Shown piece after piece: positions 1 through 11,859 of a DNA stretch of 64,000 bases. Both the position numbers and the translations under genes were made by a program. Every line of letters begins with the position of its first letter. The stretch's first letter is position 1. Source of the stretch: Glossina fuscipes (taxonomy: Eukaryota > Arthropoda > Insecta > Diptera > Glossinidae); assembly GCF_014805625.2 (NCBI RefSeq), contig NW_023998414.1, positions 13,886,171 to 13,950,170 of the forward strand, given 5' to 3'. The notes below the pieces were generated by a model, which did not search any database, had not been told where the DNA came from, and was given only the letters and a program-made list of their open reading frames with translations.

Positions 1-732
1 GCTTATCCTAATTAGAAAATGACGTAATCCGGAGGAAATAAAAAAAAAAAATTAACGTAACATGCATCGACACAATTTTGTATCGCATTCTTCATTTTTC
101 TTTTCGAAGTACGTGCAAAACAAATCGTGTATTCTTAGCAACTGGCAACGAAATGTTTTCATTAAATATTATAACTAAAAAAGAATTAAAAAGAATTTAA
201 AAATTCTGGTAACTCTAAAAGAAACTGAATGAAAAAGAAAGAGAAAGAGATTGAATGAGAGAGGGGTGGGGGATGAGGGGAGAGCGAGAGAGATAGACGG
301 AACGTAATCAAATGAAAATTATTCGAGAGAGAGAAAGAGAGTACAATTAAGATAAGATTTAAGAAAAATTTTGATAATAATTTAATATTAGTCCCTTAAG
401 AGATCGCATTAAGTTAAGTAAAGTACGTAAAAAAAAAGTAATAAAATTATTAAAAAAGGTAGGATAAAAATTGACGGCATCACGGCAACAACATCCTCTT
501 ATTGAATTATGTTTATTTTTATATGTAAACAAGTATTTGTATTGGATTTGTTTATTTTTCATTTTATGAAAGCCGCAGCTGATAAGTGTTTTCGCATCAA
601 CCAAACTGTTAGAGAAGATGTATTTTTATTTTTTTCCTTTTGAAATTTACAAAAAAAAAGAAAATAGTTTTTATAAAATAAGTAATTTAAAATTATTGCA
701 TAAAAATTCAAAATAATATAAAAAAAAAAACA

Positions 733-772
<40 letters not shown>

Positions 773-1800
773 GATTTCGTACGTGTTGTTTGTTAATGAA
801 CCCTTGAGAATATCTCTCAGGGTTTTCTTCTTAATAAAATACTGCGTGTATCGGTTGCTAACATACGCTTAGCATTAGTGTGTAGCAGAGATTTACATAT
901 TTACATTCGTTGTGCGATTTATCATAAGATAAAAGATAGGACTGAGTTTCGAAGACAGAAAGATGGAAGATGGAAAGTTTATTTTCCGCGCAATCAAAGC
1001 ATTGTGAAAAATAGTCTGAGCAATAGAAGAAAGGGTTGCACTTTTAATACTCACCACTTTTACGTTAATTGACGCATTGGTATGTACAAAGTTTGTGTGT
1101 GTGTAAGATCAAGCGCAGAGCTTTTAATACACAATGCGATATATCGCTTGATGCAAGTTGATAGCGCCTTATAGGTGTTTATGCAAACTAAAAGCCGCAC
1201 ATCCATGTCATTCACCTAATTCATGTATATTTACTTCATTTGTGGTAAACATAATGATTTACTAGAGAATACTGCTTAGGGTATATTTTGTCTCCATGAT
1301 GTTGCTCAGAATGCGGCTCCGTAAATCGATTTGTCTGACTTTACGTTTTGATGTCATAATAAAGGCGAAGTGTAACTGAAAAACTTGCTGATCTCGTCGA
1401 GCTGTGAATGTAAGTCACTTTCTGCTTTTAACACGAACGATAACTGGCGATATTTCTCTCGGAAAACTAATTATGAATGGCTTTGTAGTGGGTTAGTGTT
1501 TTGAGATTTAGATTATGATGACATTGAGGGATCTCAACCTGGCATTTATTCAAATCTTATGCGTTTCAGGTGAGCGTTCTGCTGCCTGGTTCTCGAGCAG
1601 ATATTCATAATAAGAGGAACAGATATTTCAACAGGTCTAAGGAAACTGGCTTGCTTTGTGAACGAAGTTGAGTAAAGGTTGTTATAATGCTTAGACATCT
1701 GAAAATGTTCTTCAAATTCATTAATTATGGCCGGGTTCTCTTCCCTCATCGACTTCAATAATACTGCATCCGTCCTTGTCCTTCCGAAATTTGTAAGATG
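1..1800. other. Gene-free left flank
   Basis: I see no supportable gene here. The stretch holds a purine-rich GA tract at about 225-345, a (TA)n microsatellite at about 737-770 and many short A and T runs. ORFs on either strand are short and have no family motif. The right end grades into the decayed reverse-transcriptase sequence that follows, so part of 1300-1800 may be more of that element in a form too degraded to read. Confidence 0.6.
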
Positions 1801-1829
1801 CTCGTCAACTTTTTTGTACAGTCCTATGC

Positions 1830-3340
1830 TGTTACGGATAAGGCAACTAATGGATATGCCACCTAAGATAGATTTGATATTTTCCCGGCAGCTTTGGCTG
1901 CCTTGAAAGTATTTTATTGCTCTCATCCATATGGTATATCATCTTGTATCTTGAGGGATTATGCTAGTATTTTACACACTCCTTTTACTCTCTTAGAAAA
2001 GTATACCTACCCGAGCAGTGGAAAGAGTTGTTTTTAATTCCCTTAGAAGCTAGAAACAATGACAAATATTATAGAGAGATTGATTAACTGGGGGCTCTGC
2101 CTAAACTATTTAAACTTCTTTTAGTCCATAGATTTCGACTTTCATTTGATGTCTGATCGCCCTCTCAAGATGGCAGATCAACTTCGGTGAACTTACTGGG
2201 ACTTATTTGCCATATATATAAAGAATTCTTGGTAGGCAAGGCAACGTAATGTTGTTTACGTCGACTATTTAATGTGTTTGATCGAGTTGTCTATAAACTC
2301 CATTTATACGAATTGTATTGCACACCTTTTCCTACTAATTTAGTTATCTTTATCTATCTAGCTGGCCGCACAAAAAGTGTGTTGTTTAATTCTTTTACAT
2401 CACGGTCTGTACACAAGTCATATATTTGAGGAGATATTTAAATTCGCTCGTTTATAATTTATTTATTAATGACTTATCATCCCGCGTTCAATGTTATAAT
2501 ATGTGCTAATGTTTGTGGATGACATTAAGTTGTTTCTCTATTTCATTACCTGAGAAGAGAGCAAGCGTCCGCATTCTGAACCACTTAATTTAAAAAAAAT
2601 TAAAGTTTTTTAGAGGAGTTCCGTTAGCTAGGAACTATTATATTGGTACCCATAAGGCGGTGTCTATTTCGTACTTTATGAATTTAGGGTCTATACTCGA
2701 TCCAAAACTGCACTTTAGATTATGGGTCCCAGTGTCCGTTGACAAAGCGAAAACTTTGCTGCAGTTTATTTTCTTTAAAAGCGAATTTAACGACCCTTGT
2801 GTAAGTAAGAGGCTTTTGCTAGGAGAGTTCCGTGATGGTGTGAACTATCGCTGAACTACACGTGCTATGTCTATCAGCGTCTGAGTCTGTGCAAGACATA
2901 TTTTTTTGCTTACTTTGCTTTGCGGGATTTGGAATTGAACACGTCAGTACCGTTGCCTCCTTATGAGAGTCGTCTTAAGCTTATCCATCTTCCTAGCTTG
3001 GACAGTAGACATAGCCGATTAGACGTCTCGTTTGTTATAAAAGTATCTATCTGGTGATTTTCGCCAAGCGAGATTAGTGTTCGTACGTGAGGTCTATCAT
3101 CCACTTTATGATCTCGGCGTCAGTTCTTAAAGTAAAGTAAATGCCATGGTATATTTTAACACCCAATGGTTAATCTGGTTGCTGCTGCTAGGCTTTGTTA
3201 TGGAGCACTTCTATTGTTCTTCAACATTCTGTGGGTGAATTGCAAAACATGGATAGGATTATTTTCACGACCGACCGCCTATTATTATACTCACAGTCTT
3301 ATTGGATCTAGAAATTGATGAATAGAAAGTGAGCATAAAT
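1830..3340 (+). mobile_element. Decayed Jockey-clade non-LTR retrotransposon
   Basis: With frameshifts and stops, the plus strand translates to the reverse transcriptase of a Jockey-like non-LTR element. A piece resembling GIxSCILRDYASIL lies near 1925-1970, VFDRVVYKLHLYEL near 2270-2310, LAGRTKSVLFNSFTS near 2360-2400, and the catalytic box appears as FVDDIKLF at 2512-2535. The conserved stretch after the catalytic box, including LGSILDPKLHFRLWV, is at about 2685-2730. An AT-rich tail with AATAAA-like words and a (TA)n run at about 3400-3422 would fit the 3' end. The element is 5'-truncated and has no intact ORF. Its antisense strand produces a misleading 126-codon ORF at 1546-1926. The clade assignment rests on motif style only. 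Confidence 0.75.
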
Positions 3341-4517
3341 AATAAAATTTTTTGCATCTATCGTATTGTATAAGTAATAAATTGAATCAAGCTTGATGTA
3401 TATATATATATATATATATATGTATTGAGTAGTTAGTATAGTTAGAATTTAAGTGTACTTTGACTTGTTAGAAAATTATCATACCTGCCACTCAAGGATG
3501 GCGGTATACTCATTTTGTTTTTTTTTTTTGCATTACGTCTGTAACACCCACTATTCTTGATAAGCGTGAAATTCTAAATTGATTGTGCGGTGTGTGTTGT
3601 TGGCACTCTCCTGGTCGCATAAATGAAGACAACGTTTTCAAATTTGCTGATGCGATTCCCAAAGTTCTTTCCAATTTCACGTAGGCACAGCCATCCATAT
3701 ATATTTGATCAGTTGGACCAAAGGCTTCGCTATAATTCTTGCACACTACAGGTGTTAGCGTGCCAATATCACTTCGAGACTTGTTTAAGGCATCATTATC
3801 ACCAGCAGCGAAAATTTTGAACAAACGTTGTCACTTGTTGACCTTTAATGCATATCCATAAACTTTGGACATTTCTTTATTGTTGCTGTTGCATTAGACT
3901 CCGGACTGACGATGAAAAAATGTGCAATCACGAATATTGATTCTCGGATGCCGTGATTTTATTACAGTGTTGTAAAAGAAAAGTTATTCTCCTTAGAATA
4001 TTTTGTAGCCAGGCTATCGCATTGTGGACTGGAAGAGCGGCGAACGGACAGAGCGAGAATATGAAAACAATTCTTTGCAAATAGTTCATTACTGATGGAT
4101 ATCGCAAATACCTAACTAAGCATATATAACTATATATATTAAAAACTTGCCGCGAATATTATTAGTCTGTTAACTTGCGTTCCATTGTATACAATCTATC
4201 AAAAGTACGTATGCTTTCTCTTAGGCTTACGCTCCCGTCGCGTTAACCCTTTAAGGCCCAAAACTCCAATATTATTTTGTTTCTTTTTTGATATATTAGA
4301 TTAATATTTAACTCGTATATGTTAGTAGTGAAGTGCATATATGTAGACAAAAAAAATTTTTGATTTAAATCCAAACTATAACTATAATTACAATGATTAA
4401 TTATGATCGAGAATTTTTGTTAATGCTACGATATAAATTTGATAGAATCGGAGTAGAATTTGTGGAGAGCTTTATTGCAGACACATTTCTTTAAATTGAT
4501 ATTCTTTCTGTTTGCAG
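3341..4517. other. Spacer and probable 5' leader region of D2hgdh
   Basis: No coding sequence is recognised. A (TA)n microsatellite lies at about 3400-3422. A minus-strand ORF at 3510-3824 has no recognisable motif. A splice acceptor (TTTGCAG) ends at 4517, directly before the first coding exon of D2hgdh, so an untranslated first exon and the D2hgdh promoter should lie somewhere upstream in this stretch. I could not place them. Confidence 0.5.
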
Positions 4518-4520
4518 ATA

Positions 4521-7500
4521 ATGCGTTTTCAGAGTATGCTTAAATTTGGCAACGGTGTGCGTAATCAATGCCGAATGTATATGGCGTCCGGGTTGCCGGA
4601 ATTTACTCAGGTATAAAATGAATAAAAACAAGCAAAAGCACTATAGTGAACCGGAAGCTGCTATATAAAGTACCCTACATAATCCTACAAATATTCATAT
4701 AACGACTTTTTCACTAACTAAGGCGTTATTTAGAAAGGGATCGAAAAAATGATCCGACATGAATAATTTTCAATAGCGTTCGTGCATTGTCTAAAACATG
4801 TTGGTGTACCAAAATTTTATCAAAATACAAGAAAACAAGATGGACAGACGGACAGACGGACAGATAACCTTAAAATAATTTTCAGTGTTATAAGCGTTCG
4901 GCCTTACGAGTTTTACAACGATGATCAGCACATTCTTAGAAATTACGAAAAGTCATTATTAATTTTATATGCGTTAGTGACCCGATAAACATTACTTTAT
5001 AATATATTTTACGGATTCATTGAATCGCATTTCTGCATACCCCACCCCGGAATTATATGATTAGTGTACACTCATGTCCCGATCATGGCTAATAGATGTT
5101 TTTTTATGATATAAATTATATTTATACCCTACACCACTTGCGTATCCATTCCGCATCAGATTTAGAATTATTTTCTGAATCGATCTAAACTTGTCTGTCC
5201 GTCTAAAAATTTTTCATATACGTGTGCGTTCAAGTTAGAGTTTGCTATGTTGGAAATTTGCTATAGTGACGTGCTATGATCCCCGGATGAATGCTATTGA
5301 AAATGGCTTATTTTTTAAAGTCATTGTATGCATAGTTACGATAAGCGAATTGCCGTAAGGTGGATCGTGTCGAACTATAGTGTTCTTACTTGTTTATATA
5401 TGGAGCCTAACTTTTCTAAATTTAGAAAAGAATATTTTAACTTATCGTTAACTGATCGATTCGTATTCAAATTATGAATTTCACGTTACGTTTTGTATAC
5501 TTGTTTCGAAAGCCTAGTATGCCTAAGATAATAAGTACATAATATCACCTTAATAGATGTGTAATACAAATCAAGTCAATTCATTTTAGACTCTATGGAT
5601 ATACTGACCATCGGAGAAACTTAAAATATTGCAATTTAGCGTTAAGTGTAGGATGATTCAGTAAGAGCTCCGCCTTTATTTAATAATTAGGTTTTACCTT
5701 GAACAGGTTCGCATTACAAAAGTTTAATACGTTATTCGTATTAACAGTCACCCCATTAATATAACCACTGACACAATATCTCCTTTTTTTTTTTGTTTTT
5801 CTTTTCTTTTTTTTTTTTACATAATCCCACCCTTAGGTAACCACCAATCCAACTTGTCCGCCTATTATACGAGGGTTGATTATCATATACGCACAGTCTG
5901 TTTTAATTAATTTACTGACAATAATATGCAAGCGAACATTGCGTTCGCTTTAAAGCTCGAATTTTTAGATAAATATTTACATAGATTATTGTATATGATA
6001 TAATGACTGGGGGAGTACATCTTTTGATTGAGTAAAACTATTTTCATGCAATAGTATCTTAAGGTAATAAATGCATTACAGATCGACAATTATTTATAAA
6101 CACATATTGAAAATGAGGGCAAAGTATATTTTTGTTAGTATCTCATATCTTTATTTGTGAAAATACATACATTCATACATACATTCATATATAGATTGCG
6201 CTTTGGACAATTCTAAAAGTTCTCTATCGATAGAAAAATGGTCCGCCGTTTTCATATCTGGTATTCTTTAAAAAATTTATATATACGTTATGGTATCGTT
6301 TGGATAATATCGTTCACTATCCACGACGATTGTGTCGTGAAAGGCGGAATACGTTCAATAAATTATTAAACATATACATACATAAACGATATAATAGATT
6401 TTTGTAATAGATTTACAGGCAATTTCGGTCCATTTTTGAAAGAAAAACGAGTTGTTGAGTTGAGTCGAACCTTTACATCAACATCTCCGCACAAGGTGGT
6501 TTTGATGTGATCTTGACAGTGTTGTCGTCGTTTCATATTCAAATTCTTTGCAAATTTGTAGGCGATAGCTTTTATGTCTAGAAGTATGTTTACCACACAT
6601 ACCAAACAGCTGGACAGATGGACGAACAAATGAACAGACGAACATGTTTAGGTACATTCCGAAATTAACGAGCTTTGAAGAGGGTACTGAAGAAAAAATT
6701 TAATTTGATGCACTATAATATTGGGTAGGCGTGGTCAATTTTTTCAATTTTATGTTCAGATTACCCCATAGATCGCCCATAGAATATACATTCAAATTTT
6801 TGTACATTTATTCGCGGTAGCTCTAGTTTATGAGTAATGGGCAACAGACCATTTTTTTATACCTTTTAAAAAACGCAGGTATTCTTAGTATACGAGATAC
6901 TTTAGGCGGGTCCTTCGACCGATTTGGACCACAAACTTGCGCGCAAGACCTGCCAATCTTGAAGTTGATGGCTTTATTTTTGTGGCCAGGAGAATATTTA
7001 CAATAGACATTTCGCGGACGGACAGACAGACGGACGTGCCTACGTCGATTCGTTTTGACAAAGTGTCAAGAGTGTCAAGTTATTCTTCGGTGATGGGTAC
7101 GAAAAGAAGAAAAAAAAAAAAAATTGACTATATAAGGAATAAGCAACATAACACAGATCCCTATATATCCGTTCCATATATGTAGCTGCTACGGTACCTA
7201 CGACCGACAAAACGTATAAAATTTTGAATCATTTTAAGCATGTCTATCCGTGTGTCGTCTTCAAATATTGCAAAAACATTGAAAGCCGTCGACATTGCAA
7301 TTGGGTCGGACCGATCGAAGGGCACTGCCACAATGCAAATGTTACTTTTGTGTTCTCAAAAGCAACACAACGCAAAAATTAATATTTACGCATTCTATTG
7401 TAATGTCACAGACGAAAAAAACCACTTTCGCACTTGTTATCCGATCAAATATTTGCCTTCTTTTCCATTGTTTGCAACGGAGAGCTGCATTTTATTTTCT

Positions 7501-9770
7501 TTTCGGAGAGCAAACACACACACACAAACTGAAACATGGCAATGTTGCATTATTCACGTCTAATTAATCGCAAAACAAGTAAGAACGTTATAGTCGGGCA
7601 AGGCCGACGATTAGATATCCTACACTACACTACTTCGCTTAAATATAGTCACTCACACATTTTCGTAATAATTGATCAAAAATTATGCAAATGCGAAGAG
7701 AAGGCGACAAGAATGGTACGGCCACCTAGTACGTCTGTGTGTCCGATCGGTAAGTGTGATATCTTTATCTACACCTAAACTAAGCTCTGCACTATAACTG
7801 ATAGCAAAGCAAAAATCTACCACTCTTGAGATTTTAAACTCGGGAACATTGATTTGATAGTCGGGTTGTTTAATTACTCGACTACTCATGTAGAGTCCAA
7901 AAATCCACTGCCCGATCTGACGAACACTTTGGCAAATTCAGTTACGCAATTCTTTGATGTAAAACGTAACGATTATGTCAGATAATGTCGATCATGTATG
8001 CTCGAGTGTCTGTATTGAAAACTCTACTGCACTTGAGATTTGGGCCCGCGACCATTAAGGTATTAATTGCGATATTTTGCTTACGCAGCTACTCATGCGG
8101 CGACAATTAATTTATTCCTTCATTTATTTATCTTATGCTTTTTCGTAGAAACATTACAACGTTAAACGGAATAATTATGCAATTGTTGACGATAAGGACG
8201 TAAATTTTTTCGGTTCATTGATGGGTGCTCAATATGTTCTGCAAGATGCTGGTACAGATGATTTGTTGTGTTATAATGTGGATTTTTTGCGTAGCGTGCG
8301 AGGCAATAGTAAGTTGGTTCTAAGACCCGGTACAACGCAAGAAATTTCTGAAATTTTAAAGTATTGTAATAAACGTCATTTGGCTGTGTGCCCGCAGGGT
8401 GGTAATACCGGTTTGGTGGGTGGGGCAGTACCCGTATGCGATGAAATTATTTTATCGATGGCTCGTCTAAATAAAGTTCTTAATATTGATGAAATAACTG
8501 GTATAGCATCGTGTGAAGCCGCTTGTATTTTGGAGAATTTCGATGCGAAAGCAAGAGAAAAAGGTTTGGTGGTACCGATCGATTTGGGTGCAAAATCCAG
8601 TTGTCATATTGGCGGCAATCTATCGACAAACGCAGGCGGACTTCGGGTTTTACGTTATGGAAATTTACATGGTTCCGTATTGGGCGTGGAAGTTGTAAGT
8701 TAACTGTTATTAAAAATAAATATATTTTCAGTTTTCCAGTTCCAAATCTCTCATATTTCATCTTAGGTGCTGGCCAATGGTACAATATTAGATTTAATGT
8801 CGAATTTTAAAAAGGACAATACTGGTTATCATCTCAAGCATTTATTTATTGGTTCCGAAGGTACTCTCGGTATTATTACTAAACTGGCAATACTCTGCCA
8901 AACTGTATCGAGTTCAGTGCACGTTGCCTTCGTTGGTTCGTTTCAATTTCAATCTTCTAAACTCTCAACTCGGTATCAAATTATCTTAATTGCTCTACAC
9001 TTTTTAGGCTTAAATTCGTTTGATAGTGTACTGAAAACCTTTTTAAATGCTAAACGATATTTGGGTGAGATTTTATCTGCCTGTGAATTAATTGACGAGA
9101 GGTCACTTGATGCTAGTGTCAAACAATATAATTTAAAGTCAATTCTCTTATCGATTGTTATCGATATTTTGAATTTGAAATTTTTATTCTTTTTAGATCG
9201 CCTATTGAAAACTATCCGTTCCATATGCTAATCGAAACGTCTGGAAGTAATGCCATTCACGATTCCGAGAAATTGAATTTCTTTTTAGAACACTGTATGA
9301 ATAGCGGTGATATACTTAACGGTACAGTCACTAATGAAGTGAATAAAATTCAGGAAATCTGGAAATTACGCGAACTAATACCAACAGCATTGATCAGAGA
9401 TGGCTTCTGCTTCAAATATGATATATCGTTGCCGTTACGCTCGTTCTACGATATTGTTCCGGTTTTGGAAGGACATGTTGGTAAATTGGCGAAACGTGTA
9501 TGCGGTTACGGTCACTTAGGGGACTCTAATCTTCATTTGAATGTATCTTGTGAGGAATACTCAAGAGAGCTATATGAACGCATCGAACCGTTTATATATG
9601 AGCATACGGCCAAGTTAAAGGGTAGCGTAAGCGCTGAGCATGGTATCGGCTTTACAAAGAAAAATTATTTAAAATATTCGAAAAGTTCCGAAGCCATCAC
9701 AATGATGCGTGAAGTAAAGAAATTATTGGACCCAAGTGGCATATTAAATCCGTATAAAGTTTTGAATTGA
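4521..9770 (+). CDS. D2hgdh: D-2-hydroxyglutarate dehydrogenase, mitochondrial
   Basis: FAD-dependent oxidase-type dehydrogenase that converts D-2-hydroxyglutarate to 2-oxoglutarate in the mitochondrial matrix, passing electrons to ETF. The CDS is join(4521..4610, 8149..8694, 8767..8935, 9008..9137, 9197..9770), 502 codons, close to the family length of about 520. All junctions are GT-AG and in phase. Exon 1 encodes an arginine/lysine-containing 30-residue leader that looks like a mitochondrial targeting peptide and joins in phase to KHYNVKR. The FAD-binding motif [12 protein letters not shown] is at residues 112-123, [14 protein letters not shown] at 174-187, [13 protein letters not shown] at 415-427 (substrate/metal histidines; human D2HGDH has G where this has S), and SAEHGIG at 457-463. 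Intron 3 (8936..9007) is 72 nt and stop-free in frame, so retention would not stop translation. The only less certain part is exon 1, which was placed by phase and the targeting-peptide match. Confidence 0.93.
4622..4990 (-). repeat. Dispersed repeat family A, copy 1
   Basis: This non-coding repeat is in minus orientation, beginning with an AACAAGC..CACTATAG end and carrying the family core (reverse complement of GCTATTGAAAATGG) at about 4770 plus a GGACAGACGGACAGACGGACAG tandem near 4840. It starts only about a dozen bases after the D2hgdh exon 1 splice donor. There is no ORF of note. Confidence 0.6.
5122..5395 (+). repeat. Dispersed repeat family A, copy 2
   Basis: Plus orientation, from TATACCCTACACCACTTG at 5122 to GAACTATAGTGTTCTTACTTG near 5390. 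The core GCTATTGAAAATGG is at about 5292, and a CTGTCCGTC block precedes it. It is opposite in orientation to the neighbouring copy at 4622, and both lie within the first D2hgdh intron. Confidence 0.65.
6600..7110 (+). repeat. Dispersed repeat family B, copy 1
   Basis: A second non-coding family, about 0.5 kb here. It contains GGACAGATGGACGAACAAA at the left, TTGGGTAGGCGTGGTCAATT at 6721-6740, a long AT-rich middle, and CGGACGGACAGACAGACGGACG near 7015-7035. The same order of blocks recurs at 25.1-25.8 kb and, inverted, at 38.85-39.1 kb. It lies in the first D2hgdh intron. Confidence 0.6.
7574..7990 (-). repeat. Dispersed repeat family A, divergent copy 3
   Basis: It begins with AACAAGTAAGAACGTTATAG at 7574, the reverse complement of the family A right end, followed by GTCGGGCAAGGCCGACG. 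Internal sequence diverges from the other copies. It abuts the tRNA-like SINE relic at 8000-8105, so the two may form one composite insertion. Confidence 0.45.
8000..8105 (-). repeat. tRNA-derived SINE-like relic, copy 1
   Basis: Read on the minus strand this has a tRNA-like arrangement: TAGCTGCGTAAGC (degenerate A box) followed about 35 nt later by GGTCGCGGGCCCAAATC (degenerate B box), then CTCAAGTGCAG. A second copy with a better B box lies at 42.42-42.54 kb. The two share CAATGGTCG-GGG..AAAT-TCAAGTGC. It ends just before the D2hgdh exon 2 acceptor. Confidence 0.4.
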
Positions 9771-9811
9771 AAAATATCTTGAGTTTTTTAAAATTGTAAA
9801 TAATACGATAC

Positions 9812-9817
9812 AATAAA
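9812..9817 (+). terminator. Poly(A) signal of D2hgdh
   Basis: AATAAA, 42 nt after the D2hgdh stop codon. A 13-A tract begins about 15 nt downstream. Confidence 0.6.
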
Positions 9818-9844
9818 ATTAAATGAGGTTAAAAAAAAAAAAAT

Positions 9845-10183
9845 TCAATATCCGCGTTAACCAATTCGTTTTTTCTTTAGTCAGTGTCAGCAGACCCTTG
9901 TGATCCGTACATCATTACTTTTTCTTTTTTTTTTTTCGCTCTACTCACGGAAGATCGTCTATACGTATACGTGACGATCAGATGAACGCAGTGTGGGGAC
10001 ATAGATACGGAGTCGCCGCAATCATGGGCGCCCAATTGATGCGCCCGATTGGTAAGTGACTGGTAATGCCTTTACAGACTATCAGTGTTTCACTTCTCAT
10101 GTCATAAAATTTAGGCACACTCCGTTTGATGGTTGACACATATTCGTATGGATTTGTCACCCATACGAACTTATTTTTGATGC

Positions 10184-10219
<36 letters not shown>

Positions 10220-10680
10220 CGTAGATGTTTACTAGCATGCTACTGCAAGGTTATCACCTTGGCATTAAAAAGAACTTACAAGGGCACAATCTAATTATTG
10301 GGTCTACTATGACTCCTTCGATTGGACATTCTATCACATATATAGTCTCATGTCGTTTCCGTTGCCGTAAGTATCGTGTTATGGATCAAAAATTTATAAA
10401 GTTGTTTAAAGCTTAAAGGGATTAGTTCGATGGGAAGGTGTGAAGTGCTCTTTGTATCACAAAGATAAACATTTTACGTTCGCGCACAAGATCTTAAAAT
10501 CAATATTGGATTTTGTCACCTCTTGATAAAAATTTTTGACGAGATTTTTGTTCGTGAAAACACCATTAATCTAGGTAAATAAAAACTTCTAATATATTAC
10601 GTGATTCCATGCATTTTGATCAGGGACTTCTATCGGTGAAGATGACATAGATATGTAAAGTATCAATGTACACATGTCTC
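9845..10680. other. Intergenic spacer, no gene seen
   Basis: Between D2hgdh and the mariner relic. It contains a (TA)n microsatellite at about 10184-10217 and a minus-strand ORF at 9978-10160 without recognisable motifs. Nothing else can be supported. Confidence 0.5.
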
Positions 10681-10689
10681 TATATATCT

Positions 10690-11491
10690 ACATAACAGTT
10701 TCCCATTTAGCATTAGCTTGAAGAAAATATGCTGACGAAGCCTATCAAAGAGTCTTAGAAGCTCGCGGTGATGTTGCTCCATCATATACCATTTGTCATC
10801 TTTGCTTTCAACGGTTCAAAATGCGGTAATTTTGGTCTGCATGACAAAGGTACAACCTGGAGGATCAAAAAAGTTCGTAGATTTGTTGGAAGAAAACCCC
10901 AATCGAACTCACAAAGAATTTTCGAACAATTTACCAACACTTTTCTAGACGTTTACATGCGATGGGAAAGATCCATAGGAAGGGGTAAAATGACTGAAAA
11001 TGGCTTTTCGAATCGTTACAACAACATCGCGGTTTCATTGCTTGTCGGATAAAAAAAGTTCTGTGACGTATTGTGACTGCGAAATATTCATAGCCGCAAA
11101 GGTTTCCTATGCATTCGGCAAGATCAGTAAGGTGCAGCGTATTAGAAGCTGCTAAAACCGAATGAAACTATTGCACCAAATGTCTACCGACGTCAGTTAA
11201 GTAAATTGAACGATGTCTTATTGCAAAAAGGAAACCAGCAATGTCAGTTAACAGACGCAAAGTCATCCTCTTGTACGACACCGCTCGACTACATGTTGCA
11301 AGAGTTGTTAAGGATGCATTGTCGCAGCTCAAATGGGAAATTCTATCTCACCCATGCTAAAGAAATGAAAAAATGGATCAATGCATTATATCGCTGCCAA
11401 AACAATATCATTCTCACGACACGATGGTCTAACCATGTTTCCAAAAAGATGAGGAAAAGTTGTAGCAAGTGCTGGAGAATATTTTGATTAA
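10690..11491 (+). pseudogene. Decayed mariner-family transposase
   Basis: Relic of a Tc1/mariner-superfamily transposase, readable across several frames with stops. In order: EAYQRVLEARGDVAPSYT near 10735-10790, FQRFK and CGNFGLHDKG near 10808-10850, a helix-turn-helix tail resembling RRLHAMGKIHRKG near 10950-10990, LLKPNETIAPNVYRRQLSKLN near 11152-11212, the second-aspartate region VILLYDTARLHVARVVKD near 11265-11320, QLKWEILSHP near 11327-11356, and a GEYFD end with stop at 11489-11491. The usual SPDLAPSD-type block is missing, so there is an internal deletion as well as point decay. It cannot encode active transposase. Inverted repeats were not found with confidence. Confidence 0.8.
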
Positions 11492-11859
11492 TATGTATAT
11501 GTTGTAGCAGTTTTCCCCAATAAATAAATGCCTTTTTCAAATGCAAAATTGATCAGAATACATGCAAGCACCTATTATGTATTGTATGTGTGTATACGGC
11601 TAATGCTTTGCCTAATTATACTACTTCTACTAATATTTGATTTACTTGTATTTTTATAAAACATCAGTTTATTATAGGTTAAGGTAATCGTGAAATGAAA
11701 TACAATTCGATAACATAGTTCGTAACATAGGGTTAGAGTGAAAAAAAAATGAGAAAAAGAAAGTTGACAAAAAAAAAAAAACAAAAAAAAGCTAAAAAAC
11801 AAAAAAACCTTAAAGTAAACAAAACACATATAAAATGCGTTTAATTTTCGATTCTTATA

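Noticed and set aside
1546..1926. 126-codon minus-strand ORF
   Set aside because: The opposite strand reads as decayed reverse transcriptase in the same stretch, so this ORF is antisense to a retrotransposon relic.
3510..3824. 104-codon minus-strand ORF
   Set aside because: No family motif, lysine run at the end comes from a T tract, and no splice or poly(A) context. I could not exclude a decayed gene piece, but cannot support one.
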